DNA of 64,000 nucleotides from Streptomyces olivochromogenes (lineage in GTDB: Bacteria > Actinomycetota > Actinomycetes > Streptomycetales > Streptomycetaceae): NCBI RefSeq assembly GCF_021538895.1, contig NZ_JADDRL010000007.1, positions 62,001 to 126,000 on the forward strand. The letters run 5' to 3'. Shown here piece after piece: positions 55,832 through 63,605 of this stretch. The notes beneath the pieces were generated by a model, which was not told where the DNA came from, ran no database searches, and was given only the letters and a program-made list of their open reading frames with translations. A program made the position numbers and the translations under genes. Each line of letters begins with the position of its first letter. Positions within the stretch are counted from its first letter, which is position 1.

Positions 55832-56149
55832 ATGGGCAAGCCCGACACCCGCCGCCTGGACAAGACGATCCAGCAGAACGAACGCAAGTTGAAGGCCGTC
55901 CGCAATCGCGAGATGTGGCCGCTGGACGGACGCGAACGCCGCGCGATCCTGCGGGCCGCCGCCGGCGGCTCGTACAAGACCCTCCGGGGCCGCAGCACCG
56001 ACCGCGCCGACCGGCGCCTTGAGTCCGCGTGGCTGTCCGCCGAGACGCGGCTGATCGCGGAGATCACCGCCCTGCAGACCGAGCGGCAACGGGTCGTGCG
56101 CGAGGTCGCTACCGCCAAGGCTGCCAAGAAGTCCTCGGGGTGGTGGTGA
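55832..56149 (+). CDS. Hypothetical coiled-coil protein, AICE operon
   Basis: A 105-aa basic, helical protein (TRRLDKTIQQNERKLKAVRNREMWPLDGRERRAILRAAAGG...ETRLIAEITALQTERQRVVREVATAKAAKKSSGWW). The two ends look like coiled coils and the middle may bind nucleic acid. The SGWW end recurs as SSWW in the next small protein, suggesting a duplicated terminal motif. The stop is overlapped by the next GTG. Confidence 0.6.
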   Translation: MGKPDTRRLDKTIQQNERKLKAVRNREMWPLDGRERRAILRAAAGGSYKTLRGRSTDRADRRLESAWLSAETRLIAEITALQTERQRVVREVATAKAAKKSSGWW

Positions 56150-56322
56150 GCATGGCGGGGAGGGACACGCCGCCTGGCGAGTGCCCGCAGTGCTGGCAGC
56201 ACGCCCACGACCGGCGCGCACACCGCAGCCTCGGTCCGCGGGAGGACTGCCCGCAGTGCGTGGACCACATGGTCAACGGCCACCCCTACCTCGTGCCCAA
56301 GAAGAAGTCGAGCTGGTGGTGA
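56146..56322 (+). CDS. Small double CxxC zinc-ribbon protein
   Basis: A 58-aa protein from GTG 56146 (GTGA overlap). Two CPQC motifs about 30 residues apart (GECPQCWQHAHDRRAHRSLG and EDCPQCVDHM) predict one zinc ribbon. It ends KKKSSWW. Function unknown. A further 27-codon frame overlaps its stop (GTG 56319) but is too short to support. Confidence 0.6.
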   Translation: MSMAGRDTPPGECPQCWQHAHDRRAHRSLGPREDCPQCVDHMVNGHPYLVPKKKSSWW

Positions 56323-56408
56323 GCGTGGACCGCTGTTGCCCCGCCGCGCCCTGCAGCCCGCCCCGGCCCGCAAGCGCCAGGAACAGCAAGGGCAGCACGT
56401 AGCAACGC

Positions 56409-56452
56409 CCCGGGGGCGGTCGTCCCGGCCAAGGAAACAGGCCGCCCCCGGG
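56409..56452 (+). terminator. Hairpin upstream of traB
   Basis: CCCGGGGGCGG / CCGCCCCCGGG, perfect 11-bp arms with a 22-nt loop, 38 nt before the traB start. It separates the small-gene operon from the transfer gene. Confidence 0.65.
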
Positions 56453-56489
56453 CCACCCACCACCCGTTGAGCAGCAGGGAGTTCTCAGC

Positions 56490-58571
56490 ATGACGGAAAG
56501 CACGACAGGCCCGCACCTGCGGCCCGTGCCCGACACCGGCCCCGACGACGACGCCCCGGCAGCCCCCGTCCCGGTCGACAACCCCACGTTGCCGGACCCG
56601 AAGGTGACCATCGAGAAGCGCAAACCGGTCCTTGCCGGATGGCTCACCAACCGGCGGGACTTCCTCGCCACCGCCCGCCACGCGGGCGCGAACGTCGGCT
56701 ACGCCGCCCTGTATCACGGGGTGCGGATCCCGGTGTACGCCGGACGCCTCGCCCTCATGTCCCCCCGCGGCGCATGCCGGTTCGTGGCGACGACGAACCG
56801 ATGGGTGTGGGACCGCGAGGCCGCACCGCTACGGGAGTTCGCGGTCCGCACCGAGGACGTCGAGGAGTACATGCGCCTGGCCCGGCTCCGCGCCGGCCGC
56901 ATCCGCCTGCGCGGCCTGGTCACCCTCGTTGCGGCCGTGTTCGGTCTGGGCTTTGCCCTGTACCTGTACGTGCTGGCCCCCGCCTACCTGTACGCGTTCG
57001 CCGCCGGCGGCGTGCTGCTCCTCGGAATCGGTGGGCAGCAGCCCGACGCCCCGGTGGTCGGGCCGGCGGTGCTGAAGACCGAGGTCCAGAAGCTGACCGG
57101 CTCGATCGTCCTGCGCGGCCTGGACTCGATCGGGAACGCGAAGATCACGGCCGCGATCAAGAAGGGCGGGGACATGAACGGGCTGCGGTTCGTCTCGGAG
57201 ATCGTCCGTGACGGGCCCGGCTACCGCGCCGACCTGGACCTGCCCTACGGCGTCACGCCCGAGGACATCATGGACGCACGCAAGCCGCTCGCCTCCGGCC
57301 TGCGCCGCAAGGTCGGCTGTGTGTGGCCCTCGCCCGACCCCGACCAGCACGAAGGACGTCTGGTGCTGTGGGTCGGCGACCGGCCCATGAACGAGACGAC
57401 GAAACCCGCGTGGCCGCTGCTGAAGGACGGCAGCGTGGACCTGTTCAAGCCCGTCGTCTTCGGCAACGACCAGCGCATGCGCTGGGTCGAGGTGACGCTG
57501 ATGTTCGTCTCGATCGTCATCGCCTCGGTGCCCCGCATGGGCAAGACCTTCCTCATGCGGCTGCTGCTGCTCATCGCCGCCCTCGACCCCCGGTCCCAGA
57601 TCTACGCGTTCGACTTCAAAGGCACCGGCGACTTCGGCGCCCTGGAACCGATCTGCCACCGCTACCGCGCCGGCGACGACGAAGACGACATCGAATACGT
57701 CGTGCAGTCGCTGAGGGAACTGCGCGAAGAACTGCGCCGCCGCGCGAAGGTCATCAAGTCCCTTCCCCGCACCCGGTGCCCGCAGTCGAAGGTCACGCCC
57801 GAACTCGCCAACGACAAGAGCCTCGGACTGCACCCGATCGTGGTGGCATCGGACGAGTGCCAAGTGCCCTTCGAGCACGACAAGTACGGCGCGGAAGTCG
57901 AAGAGATCTGCACCGACATCACCAAGCGCGGGCCCGCCCTCGGCATCATCGGCATCTTCGGCACCCAGCGCCCCGACGCGAAGTCCCTGCCCCCGGGCAT
58001 CAGCGCCAACGCCGTGCTCCGGTTCTGCCTGAAGGTCATGGGCCACACCGCCAACGACATGGTCCTGGGCACCGGCGCCTACAAGGCAGGCATCCGCGCC
58101 ACGATGTTCTCCCGCTCAGACCGGGGAATCTGCTGGATGGCCGGTGAGGGCGACGACGCCCGCATCGTCGCCTCCGCGTTCGTCGACGCGGTCGACGCCG
58201 AACGCGTCGTCCTCCGTGCACGCAAGATGCGCGAGGAGTACGGCAACATCACCGGCCACGCCATCGGCAACGGCCCGGAAACCGCCGGGACCGGATCCGA
58301 CATCCTCGCCGACGTCCTCGACGTCATCGCCGCCGACGAGAAGGCCGTGTGGTGCGAGCGGATCGCCGCCCGGCTCACCGCCGCCCACCCCGACACCTAC
58401 GCCGGATGGACCGGCGAGAACGTCACCACCGCCCTCAAGCCCTGGGGCATCAAGACAGGGCAGGTCTGGGGCACCACCGACGACGGCGAGGGCGCCAACC
58501 GGCGCGGCATCAAGCGCTCCGACATCACCGCCGCGATTACACGGCGTAACGCCGACCGGGCCGCCGCCTAG
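56490..58571 (+). CDS. TraB-type FtsK/SpoIIIE DNA translocase
   Basis: A 693-aa conjugative DNA pump. Two adjacent membrane helices lie at about 150-185 (LVTLVAAVFGLGFALYLYVLAPAYLYAFAAGGVLLLGIGG). The motor has a Walker A variant VPRMGKTFLMR and Walker B HPIVVASDECQ, then GTQRPDAKSLPPGISANAVLRFCLKV as in FtsK-like proteins. The C-terminus (WCERIAARLTAAHPDTYAGWTGENVTTAL...GIKRSDITAAI) is a winged-helix-like DNA recognition domain. Such TraB proteins alone move double-stranded DNA between hyphae by binding repeats at clt; a repeat-rich candidate follows the gene. Confidence 0.9.
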   Translation: MTESTTGPHLRPVPDTGPDDDAPAAPVPVDNPTLPDPKVTIEKRKPVLAGWLTNRRDFLATARHAGANVGYAALYHGVRIPVYAGRLALMSPRGACRFVATTNRWVWDREAAPLREFAVRTEDVEEYMRLARLRAGRIRLRGLVTLVAAVFGLGFALYLYVLAPAYLYAFAAGGVLLLGIGGQQPDAPVVGPAVLKTEVQKLTGSIVLRGLDSIGNAKITAAIKKGGDMNGLRFVSEIVRDGPGYRADLDLPYGVTPEDIMDARKPLASGLRRKVGCVWPSPDPDQHEGRLVLWVGDRPMNETTKPAWPLLKDGSVDLFKPVVFGNDQRMRWVEVTLMFVSIVIASVPRMGKTFLMRLLLLIAALDPRSQIYAFDFKGTGDFGALEPICHRYRAGDDEDDIEYVVQSLRELREELRRRAKVIKSLPRTRCPQSKVTPELANDKSLGLHPIVVASDECQVPFEHDKYGAEVEEICTDITKRGPALGIIGIFGTQRPDAKSLPPGISANAVLRFCLKVMGHTANDMVLGTGAYKAGIRATMFSRSDRGICWMAGEGDDARIVASAFVDAVDAERVVLRARKMREEYGNITGHAIGNGPETAGTGSDILADVLDVIAADEKAVWCERIAARLTAAHPDTYAGWTGENVTTALKPWGIKTGQVWGTTDDGEGANRRGIKRSDITAAITRRNADRAAA

Positions 58572-58681
58572 GCCCAGCAGCGGTGCTAGACCTAGCAGCC
58601 GCCATCGCTAGGTCTAGCACTCCCACTAGCACCCCGCACGGCCGCTGATCAGCCAACTAGCGTCTAGCGGCCCACCTGCGG
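58566..58681. other. CTAG-rich cluster with inverted repeat: candidate clt (transfer locus)
   Basis: Eight CTAG tetramers occur in about 110 nt directly after the traB stop, a tetramer normally rare in such DNA. Two of each form the arms of a perfect 14-bp inverted repeat, GTGCTAGACCTAGC (58583-58596) and GCTAGGTCTAGCAC (58607-58620); others read CACTAGCACC and AACTAGCGTCTAGCGG. TraB proteins recognise short repeats in clt, often close to the gene, so this is a good candidate. A terminator function of the stem is the alternative. Confidence 0.5.
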
Positions 58682-58721
58682 AAACACCCCGAAACCGCCC
58701 TTGGAAGGGATGTGAGCCCCG

Positions 58722-58991
58722 GTGGCTCTCGCTAGCCTCGCCCTCCTGCTACTCCTCGCCGGTTACGCAGTGTTATGTGCGATCTGGCCTTTCGCCCGGT
58801 GCCGGAAGTGCTCCGGCACCGGCATCCGGCAGGCCCGTCGCACCGTCGAACTGTGCCGCCGCTGCCACGGGCGCCGGTATCGGCTCCGCATCGGCCGCCG
58901 CCTGCTCAACACCGGACGCGACATCCACCGCGCCGGCACCCGACACCCCCACCGCCACGACTCCGGCGGGGAGTTCACCCCATGGCCGTGA
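58722..58991 (+). CDS. Small membrane protein with zinc-ribbon-like Cys pairs
   Basis: An 89-aa protein from GTG 58722. One N-terminal helix (ALASLALLLLLAGYAVLCAIW) is followed by CRKCSGTG and CRRCHGRRY, a DnaJ-type Cys pair pattern, then a His/Arg-rich tail. Such genes occur after traB in actinomycete elements. Function unknown. Confidence 0.65.
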   Translation: MALASLALLLLLAGYAVLCAIWPFARCRKCSGTGIRQARRTVELCRRCHGRRYRLRIGRRLLNTGRDIHRAGTRHPHRHDSGGEFTPWP

Positions 58992-59170
58992 CCGTCTCAC
59001 TCGTCTTCCTCTTCGGCCTCGTCCTGTTCTTCCTGCTGCGCTCCCACAGCCTCAGCGCCGGAGCCGCGTTCACCGCCGTGATGTTCGGGTTCTTCCTCGC
59101 CTCCACCGGCGCCGCCGGACCCATCAACGACATGGCCACCGCCATCGTCCACGCCATCCCCAACCCGTAA
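58982..59170 (+). CDS. Small two-helix membrane protein (Spd-like)
   Basis: A 62-aa protein from ATG 58982, overlapping the previous gene by 10 nt. Two hydrophobic segments (VTVSLVFLFGLVLFFLLRS and AGAAFTAVMFGFFLASTGA) are joined by a short loop; the tail is ATAIVHAIPNP. Small membrane proteins of this kind belong to the spread functions of pSAM2-like elements. Confidence 0.65.
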   Translation: MAVTVSLVFLFGLVLFFLLRSHSLSAGAAFTAVMFGFFLASTGAAGPINDMATAIVHAIPNP

Positions 59171-59244
59171 CCGGCCTCAGCAATCCCGCTCGGGCACCAA
59201 GGGGTGCCCGAGCCTGGCTCACCCACCCCCGGAAGGGGTTCTGC

Positions 59245-59721
59245 ATGCAGCCCAACAATGCTTCCACCACGGCGGCCGCGGGCGCCGGACTGAGCGAGGC
59301 TCAGGCCGAGGCTGAGGCTCGCCGGATCATCGCCGACGCCTACCGGCCCACCGCCTATCGCGACGACACCCCGGTGCCCGCCCACGGCGACACCCCGCCC
59401 GTGGTCCAGCCCGGACGGCCCCCGATGAGCCAGGGCGCCACGGATGCCAGCGTGCTCATGCTCGCGGGCGGCGCCGCCACCGCCATGGTCGGTGGCACGG
59501 CGGCCGCGCTCATGTACGTGTCCCAGTTCGCCGACCCGGTCGTGTGCGGCCTTGCGTTCGGCGCCCCCACCGCCCTCGTGCTCGCGCTCGCCCGGCTCGC
59601 CAAGCGCGCGAAGCCCGCCCCGGACGTCCACCACCACTACCAGGGACCCGTCCACCAGGACCGGCGCACCGTCCACAGCCGAACCACCGGGGTGTGGGCC
59701 AAGACCAACAACCAGCACTGA
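59245..59721 (+). CDS. DUF6251-like membrane protein
   Basis: A 158-aa protein; GGAAGGGG precedes ATG 59245. Residues 1-65 are Ala/Pro-rich and polar. Two hydrophobic segments follow (ASVLMLAGGAATAMVGGTAAALMYV and PVVCGLAFGAPTALVLALARL). The tail has HHHYQGPVHQ and WAKTNNQH. I recall this shape as DUF6251 in conjugative elements, function unknown. Confidence 0.62.
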   Translation: MQPNNASTTAAAGAGLSEAQAEAEARRIIADAYRPTAYRDDTPVPAHGDTPPVVQPGRPPMSQGATDASVLMLAGGAATAMVGGTAAALMYVSQFADPVVCGLAFGAPTALVLALARLAKRAKPAPDVHHHYQGPVHQDRRTVHSRTTGVWAKTNNQH

Positions 59722-59724
59722 CGC

Positions 59725-59769
59725 CAAGGGCGGCCCCCGCCTCACGCCAATGAATCGGGGCCGCCCTTG
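59725..59769 (+). terminator. Terminator between the transfer and replication modules
   Basis: CAAGGGCGGCCCC / GGGGCCGCCCTTG, perfect 13-bp arms with a 19-nt loop, just after the DUF6251-like gene. Confidence 0.75.
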
Positions 59770-59808
59770 CCCAACCGTCCTCAACAGACCTGTTGGAGGT
59801 CTCCCAGC

Positions 59809-60537
59809 ATGACCCAATCCACCGACATTCGGCGAGATGGCCACCGGCCGTTACTGCTGGATCTGTTCTCGTGCGCCGGCGGCGCGGCGATGGGATACCT
59901 GCGCGCCGGTTTCCGCGTGCACGGCTGTGACATCGCCGACCGGTCCAACTACCCGTTCCCGTACCACCGGGGCGACGCCTTGGAGCACCTTGCCCACCTG
60001 ATGACCACGGGGGAGATCGAGCGGTACGCGTTCGTGCACGCCTCGCCGCCCTGCCAGGCCAAGTGCACCCTGAGCATCGGCACCAACCAGGCCAAGGGCT
60101 GGGGCGGAACGCACGTCGACCTGGTCGCCCCCACACGGGAGTTGCTCGACAGGACGGGCCTGCCGTATGTCATCGAGCAGCCCAACGGCCGTGCCGAGAT
60201 CCGCAAGGACCTCTGGCTGTGCGGCGAGATGTACGGGCTCGGCGTCCTCCGGCACCGCAACTTCGAGTTGGGGGGCTGGACCGCTCCGCAACCCGTCCAC
60301 CCGCGCCATCGGGGGCGGGTGCGTGGCTACCGCCACGGCGAGTACCACGAGGGGCCCTACGTCGCTCCGTACGGCAACGGCGGCGGCAAGCCGACCGTCC
60401 CGGAGCTGCAAGCGGCCATGGGCATCACGTGGACGAACGTGCGCGAGGAGCTGACTGAGGCCATCCCACCCGCCTACACCGAGTACATCGGTCGCGCCTT
60501 TCGTGTCTCCCGCGCCGGGCTGGGGGTGGCGGCATGA
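59809..60537 (+). CDS. Small C5-cytosine DNA methyltransferase-like protein
   Basis: A 242-aa protein from ATG 59809, behind GGAGGT. Motif I is LLDLFSCAGGAAMGYLRAGF, the catalytic loop is ASPPCQ with the nucleophilic Cys, motif VI reads YVIEQPNGR rather than the usual ENV, and motif X reads AIPPAYTEYIGRAF. The target recognition region is very short compared with usual 5-methylcytosine enzymes. It stands alone without a restriction gene, so protecting element DNA during transfer is the likely use. Its stop overlaps the PrimPol ATG. Confidence 0.78.
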   Translation: MTQSTDIRRDGHRPLLLDLFSCAGGAAMGYLRAGFRVHGCDIADRSNYPFPYHRGDALEHLAHLMTTGEIERYAFVHASPPCQAKCTLSIGTNQAKGWGGTHVDLVAPTRELLDRTGLPYVIEQPNGRAEIRKDLWLCGEMYGLGVLRHRNFELGGWTAPQPVHPRHRGRVRGYRHGEYHEGPYVAPYGNGGGKPTVPELQAAMGITWTNVREELTEAIPPAYTEYIGRAFRVSRAGLGVAA

Positions 60538-61373
60538 TCGAGCACCAGAACACCGCCCTCGACCTGGCCGCCTCCCAGATTCCGGTCCTGCCGCTGCGGG
60601 TGGGCAAGGTGCCGTTCGGCAACTGCCGCAGGTGCGCCGACAACGCATGCGGCGGCAGGCCCAACATGAAAACCCCCGGGCCCTGCACCTGCGTTGGCCC
60701 GTGCCACGCCTGGGCCGCCGCCACCACCGACCCGACCGTCATCCGCTCCGGCATCTGGCGCCACGCGTGGGTGCGGGCGACTGCGGTCGCCTACCACCCC
60801 GGCGGGGCGGGGCTGACGGTCGTGGACCTCGACGACGCCGACGCGGTCACGTGGGCACGCGAGAACCTGCCCGCCACACGAACCGTGCCCACCAACCGTG
60901 GAGAGCACTGGATCTACCTGGGGTCGATGCGGTCCGTCAACGCAGTACGGCCCGGCGTGGACATCAAGTCCCGCATGGCCTACGCCCGTTGGCTCGGATG
61001 GGGGACCGGCACCATGGCGGCGCTGCCGGACGTCGTGCGCGCGCTGACCGTGAAGGTACCCGCCACTGTCCGGCCGGCGCCGCAGGCCCTCACCGTGTCC
61101 GCACGGGCCGGTGGCGGGGAGTGCCGTCACCGCACGCCCGCCTACCTGGACCGTGGCATCGCGATGGCAGAGCAGCGCATCACCGCGGCCTCCACCGCCG
61201 TGCACGCCACGGTCTACCGCACCTTCCTCGCCGTGCTATCGACGCATGGCCGGTGCGGCTGCCTCACCGACGCCCACGTGGCCCGGCTGTTCACCGCCGC
61301 CCAGTCCAAGGGCGAATCCGCCCGGCATTGCACCGATGCGTGGATCAACGCCCGCACCGCACTGGGGATGTAG
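60534..61373 (+). CDS. PrimPol-type primase/polymerase (element replication)
   Basis: A 279-aa archaeo-eukaryotic primase-like protein, N-terminal bifunctional primase/polymerase family. A Cys-rich insert near the start (NCRRCADNACGGRPNMKTPGPCTC) suggests a zinc site; the catalytic Asp pair is in LTVVDLDDADAV, and TNRGEHWIY and DIKSR follow as later motifs. The C-terminal 80 residues are helical. With the helicase downstream it forms a RepPP-type initiator, one of the alternatives to RepSA in AICEs. ATGA overlap with the methyltransferase gene. Confidence 0.85.
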   Translation: MIEHQNTALDLAASQIPVLPLRVGKVPFGNCRRCADNACGGRPNMKTPGPCTCVGPCHAWAAATTDPTVIRSGIWRHAWVRATAVAYHPGGAGLTVVDLDDADAVTWARENLPATRTVPTNRGEHWIYLGSMRSVNAVRPGVDIKSRMAYARWLGWGTGTMAALPDVVRALTVKVPATVRPAPQALTVSARAGGGECRHRTPAYLDRGIAMAEQRITAASTAVHATVYRTFLAVLSTHGRCGCLTDAHVARLFTAAQSKGESARHCTDAWINARTALGM

Positions 61374-61375
61374 CC

Positions 61376-62851
61376 ATGCCCGAGGACGAGAAGACTCCGG
61401 CCCGCCAGATCATCACCGACTACGCACAAGCGCACTTCCGGTACTTCCGCACCATCGACGGCACCGTCTACGCGCAGAAGAACGGCCACCCCGTCGCCCG
61501 GCCCATCCGCTCCCAGGGCACGACCGGGAGCCACCGTCAGGAACTCATGGTCGGCCTCTTCAAAGACGGCATCGGCGTGTTCAACGGCACGGCACTCAAG
61601 GAGGCGTTGGACTTGATCGAAGCACTCGCCCTGACCGAAGGCGTACAGCCCACCCACATCCGCGTGGCGCCCGGGTTCGACGGAGCGACGTGGCTGGACC
61701 TGGGCCGCGACGACGGCCAGTGCGTCCGCATCCACCCCACCGGCTGGGACATCCTCACCCCCAACCCGAAGGAAGTCTGCTGGCGGCGCACCCAGCTCAC
61801 CGGCGAACTGCCGCTGCCGGCCAAGGACACCGAGGGCAAGGGCATCGACCTCCTGCTCCGCCTGTGCAACTTCGCCAATGCCGAGACCGAGTGCCTGGCC
61901 CTCGCCTGGCTCATCGGCTGCCTGGAACCGTCCGTCCCCGTCCCTGCACCGTTCCTCACCGGGCCGCAGGGGGCGGGCAAGTCCACCGGCGGCCGGATGC
62001 TGGTGCGCATCATCGAAGGGATGAGTGGCGACCTGCGTCGGGCCCCGAAGGACGAGGAGAACATGATCACGGCCGTCGCCGCGGGATGGGTCACCGCCCT
62101 GGACAACCTCTCCCACCTGCCCCCGGACCTGTCCGACCTCATGTGCTGCATCGTCACCGGCGCCGAGAGCATCAAACGCGCGCTCTTCACCGACGGCGAC
62201 GTCGTCCGCTCCCGCTACCGGCGCCCCATGCTCCTGACCGGAATCGACGTCGGCGTCATCCGCCCCGACCTCGCCGAACGCCTCCTCCCGCTCCGCCTCG
62301 TCCGCCCCCGGGTACGGCGCACCGAGGCAGAGCTGTGGACGGAGTACGCGGAAATCCTGCCGGTGGTCCTCGGCTCCCTCCTGGACCTGACAGTGAAGGT
62401 GCGGGCCGCCGAGGCGGACACCCCCACCGACCTGCGGATGGCCGACTTCGCCCACCTGTGCGCGCAGCTCGACGCGGCAACCGGCTTCGGCGCACTCAAG
62501 GCCTACCGGGCCAGCCTCGACGACCTCAACGACGACGTCATCGAAGGCGACCTCCTGGCACAAACAGTCCTGCAGCACGCCGCCACGCTCGACCCAGGCA
62601 CGGAAGTCCGCATGACGTCATCGGAGTGGCTGCACTGCCTCACCAGCCTCTACAGCGGCGAGGACTGCCGCCCCCTGCCCAAGGGCTGGCCCACCACCGG
62701 CAAGGTGCTCTCCGACCGGCTCAAGCGGCTACAGCCCACCCTCGCCGCACGCGGCGTCCTCATCGACTGGGGCCGCACCAGCGCCGCCCGCTACATCGAA
62801 ATGACCCGCCCCCCGCTCCCGCCCCCACACCAGCAGGAAGAGGCGTTCTGA
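61376..62851 (+). CDS. Replicative helicase-like ATPase (D5/SF3 type)
   Basis: A 491-aa protein from ATG 61376, two nt after the PrimPol stop. A 180-residue N-terminal region precedes the motor: Walker A GPQGAGKST near residue 198, then VTALDNLSHLPPDLSD as Walker B and sensor region, and a later ITGIDV-like RPMLLTGIDVGVI. The pattern fits superfamily 3/D5 helicases paired with PrimPol in plasmids and phages. The C-terminus (MTSSEWLHCLTSLYSGEDCRPLPKGWPTTGKVLSDRLKRLQPTLAARG) is a winged-helix-like domain that may bind the origin. Confidence 0.82.
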   Translation: MPEDEKTPARQIITDYAQAHFRYFRTIDGTVYAQKNGHPVARPIRSQGTTGSHRQELMVGLFKDGIGVFNGTALKEALDLIEALALTEGVQPTHIRVAPGFDGATWLDLGRDDGQCVRIHPTGWDILTPNPKEVCWRRTQLTGELPLPAKDTEGKGIDLLLRLCNFANAETECLALAWLIGCLEPSVPVPAPFLTGPQGAGKSTGGRMLVRIIEGMSGDLRRAPKDEENMITAVAAGWVTALDNLSHLPPDLSDLMCCIVTGAESIKRALFTDGDVVRSRYRRPMLLTGIDVGVIRPDLAERLLPLRLVRPRVRRTEAELWTEYAEILPVVLGSLLDLTVKVRAAEADTPTDLRMADFAHLCAQLDAATGFGALKAYRASLDDLNDDVIEGDLLAQTVLQHAATLDPGTEVRMTSSEWLHCLTSLYSGEDCRPLPKGWPTTGKVLSDRLKRLQPTLAARGVLIDWGRTSAARYIEMTRPPLPPPHQQEEAF

Positions 62852-62879
62852 CCCGCGCCACCCGGCACCGCACCGAACA

Positions 62880-62918
62880 AGCAAGAGGAGCACCCCGGCC
62901 TGGCGTGCTCCTCTTGCT
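62880..62918 (+). terminator. Terminator after the replication genes
   Basis: AGCAAGAGGAGCAC / GTGCTCCTCTTGCT, perfect 14-bp stem with an 11-nt loop, 28 nt after the helicase stop. Confidence 0.85.
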
Positions 62919-63034
62919 GTTCCGGCGGCAGCGCCGCCGCTGCACAAGGCGCGCCGCGAAGCGGCTCCTTCTTCACGCCCTGAGCCGCACCACCACAGAC
63001 ACCACCCCTTGTCTTTCCTAAGAGAAGAGACGCT

Positions 63035-63240
63035 GCGTCACCCACGTCACCAGCCACACCAAACCGGTCCCTGACCAGCGGCAACAGCCATGACGCAGAC
63101 GGCTAAACCTGCGTCATCCCGCGTCACCCGCGTCACGGGTGACAGAGCCCCGCCCCGCCCCGTGACACGCCCCGAGCTGCCCGCGTCACCGCATAACCAC
63201 AGGTCAGAGCCTCAAATGACGTGCCTGACGCGATGACGCA
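63035..63240. other. GCGTCA/TGACGC repeat region: candidate replication origin or xis control region
   Basis: In the 396-nt gap between the helicase and xis, GCGTCA or its complement TGACGC occurs about nine times (around 63035, 63091, 63111, 63121, 63130, 63183, 63226, 63234), some as back-to-back pairs. Repeated short motifs between rep and xis suit an iteron-type origin. The rest of the gap shows no gene. Confidence 0.5.
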
Positions 63241-63315
63241 GAAATCCGCACCTCGGACAGGCGCGCTACCTCCACATGGCCCCCAACACTCCTTCGGTCC
63301 CTGGGAGATCTCTGC

Positions 63316-63531
63316 ATGGACAAGCCCTGCGTCGACGAACTCGACAACACCCTTGTGCTCCTCACCGTCGAGGAAGCCGCCCGCCGCCTCCGCATCGGCC
63401 GAACCACCTGCTACCAGCTCATCCGCCTGGGGGAGCTGGAATCCATCCCGGTCGGCAGTCTCCGACGCATCCCCGCCGATGCACCCGCCGAATACGTCGC
63501 TCGCCGCCGCGCCCAGCAGCGCGCCGCCTGA
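63316..63531 (+). CDS. xis: Excisionase (Xis), helix-turn-helix
   Basis: A 71-aa protein. LLTVEEAARRLRIGRTTCYQLIRLGELESIPVGSLRRIPADAPAEYVARR is a MerR-like excisionase helix-turn-helix with the usual wing. It lies directly upstream of int and overlaps nothing else. Xis bends att DNA and drives excision together with Int. Confidence 0.92.
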   Translation: MDKPCVDELDNTLVLLTVEEAARRLRIGRTTCYQLIRLGELESIPVGSLRRIPADAPAEYVARRRAQQRAA

Positions 63532-63541
63532 AATCGCCTTC

Positions 63542-63577
63542 CCGGAGCGCCGCCCCTACGTGGGGGCGGCGCTCCGG
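63542..63577 (+). terminator. Hairpin between xis and int
   Basis: CCGGAGCGCCGCCCC / GGGGCGGCGCTCCGG, perfect 15-bp stem with a 6-nt loop, 11 nt after the xis stop and 29 nt before the int start. It would lower int expression relative to xis. Confidence 0.8.
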
Positions 63578-63605
63578 CTCTCTCCGCACCTCAGAAGGAG
63601 CCCGC

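Noticed and set aside
56319-56402. 27-codon frame overlapping the zinc-ribbon stop
   Set aside because: Low complexity and too short to support, despite the GTGA overlap.
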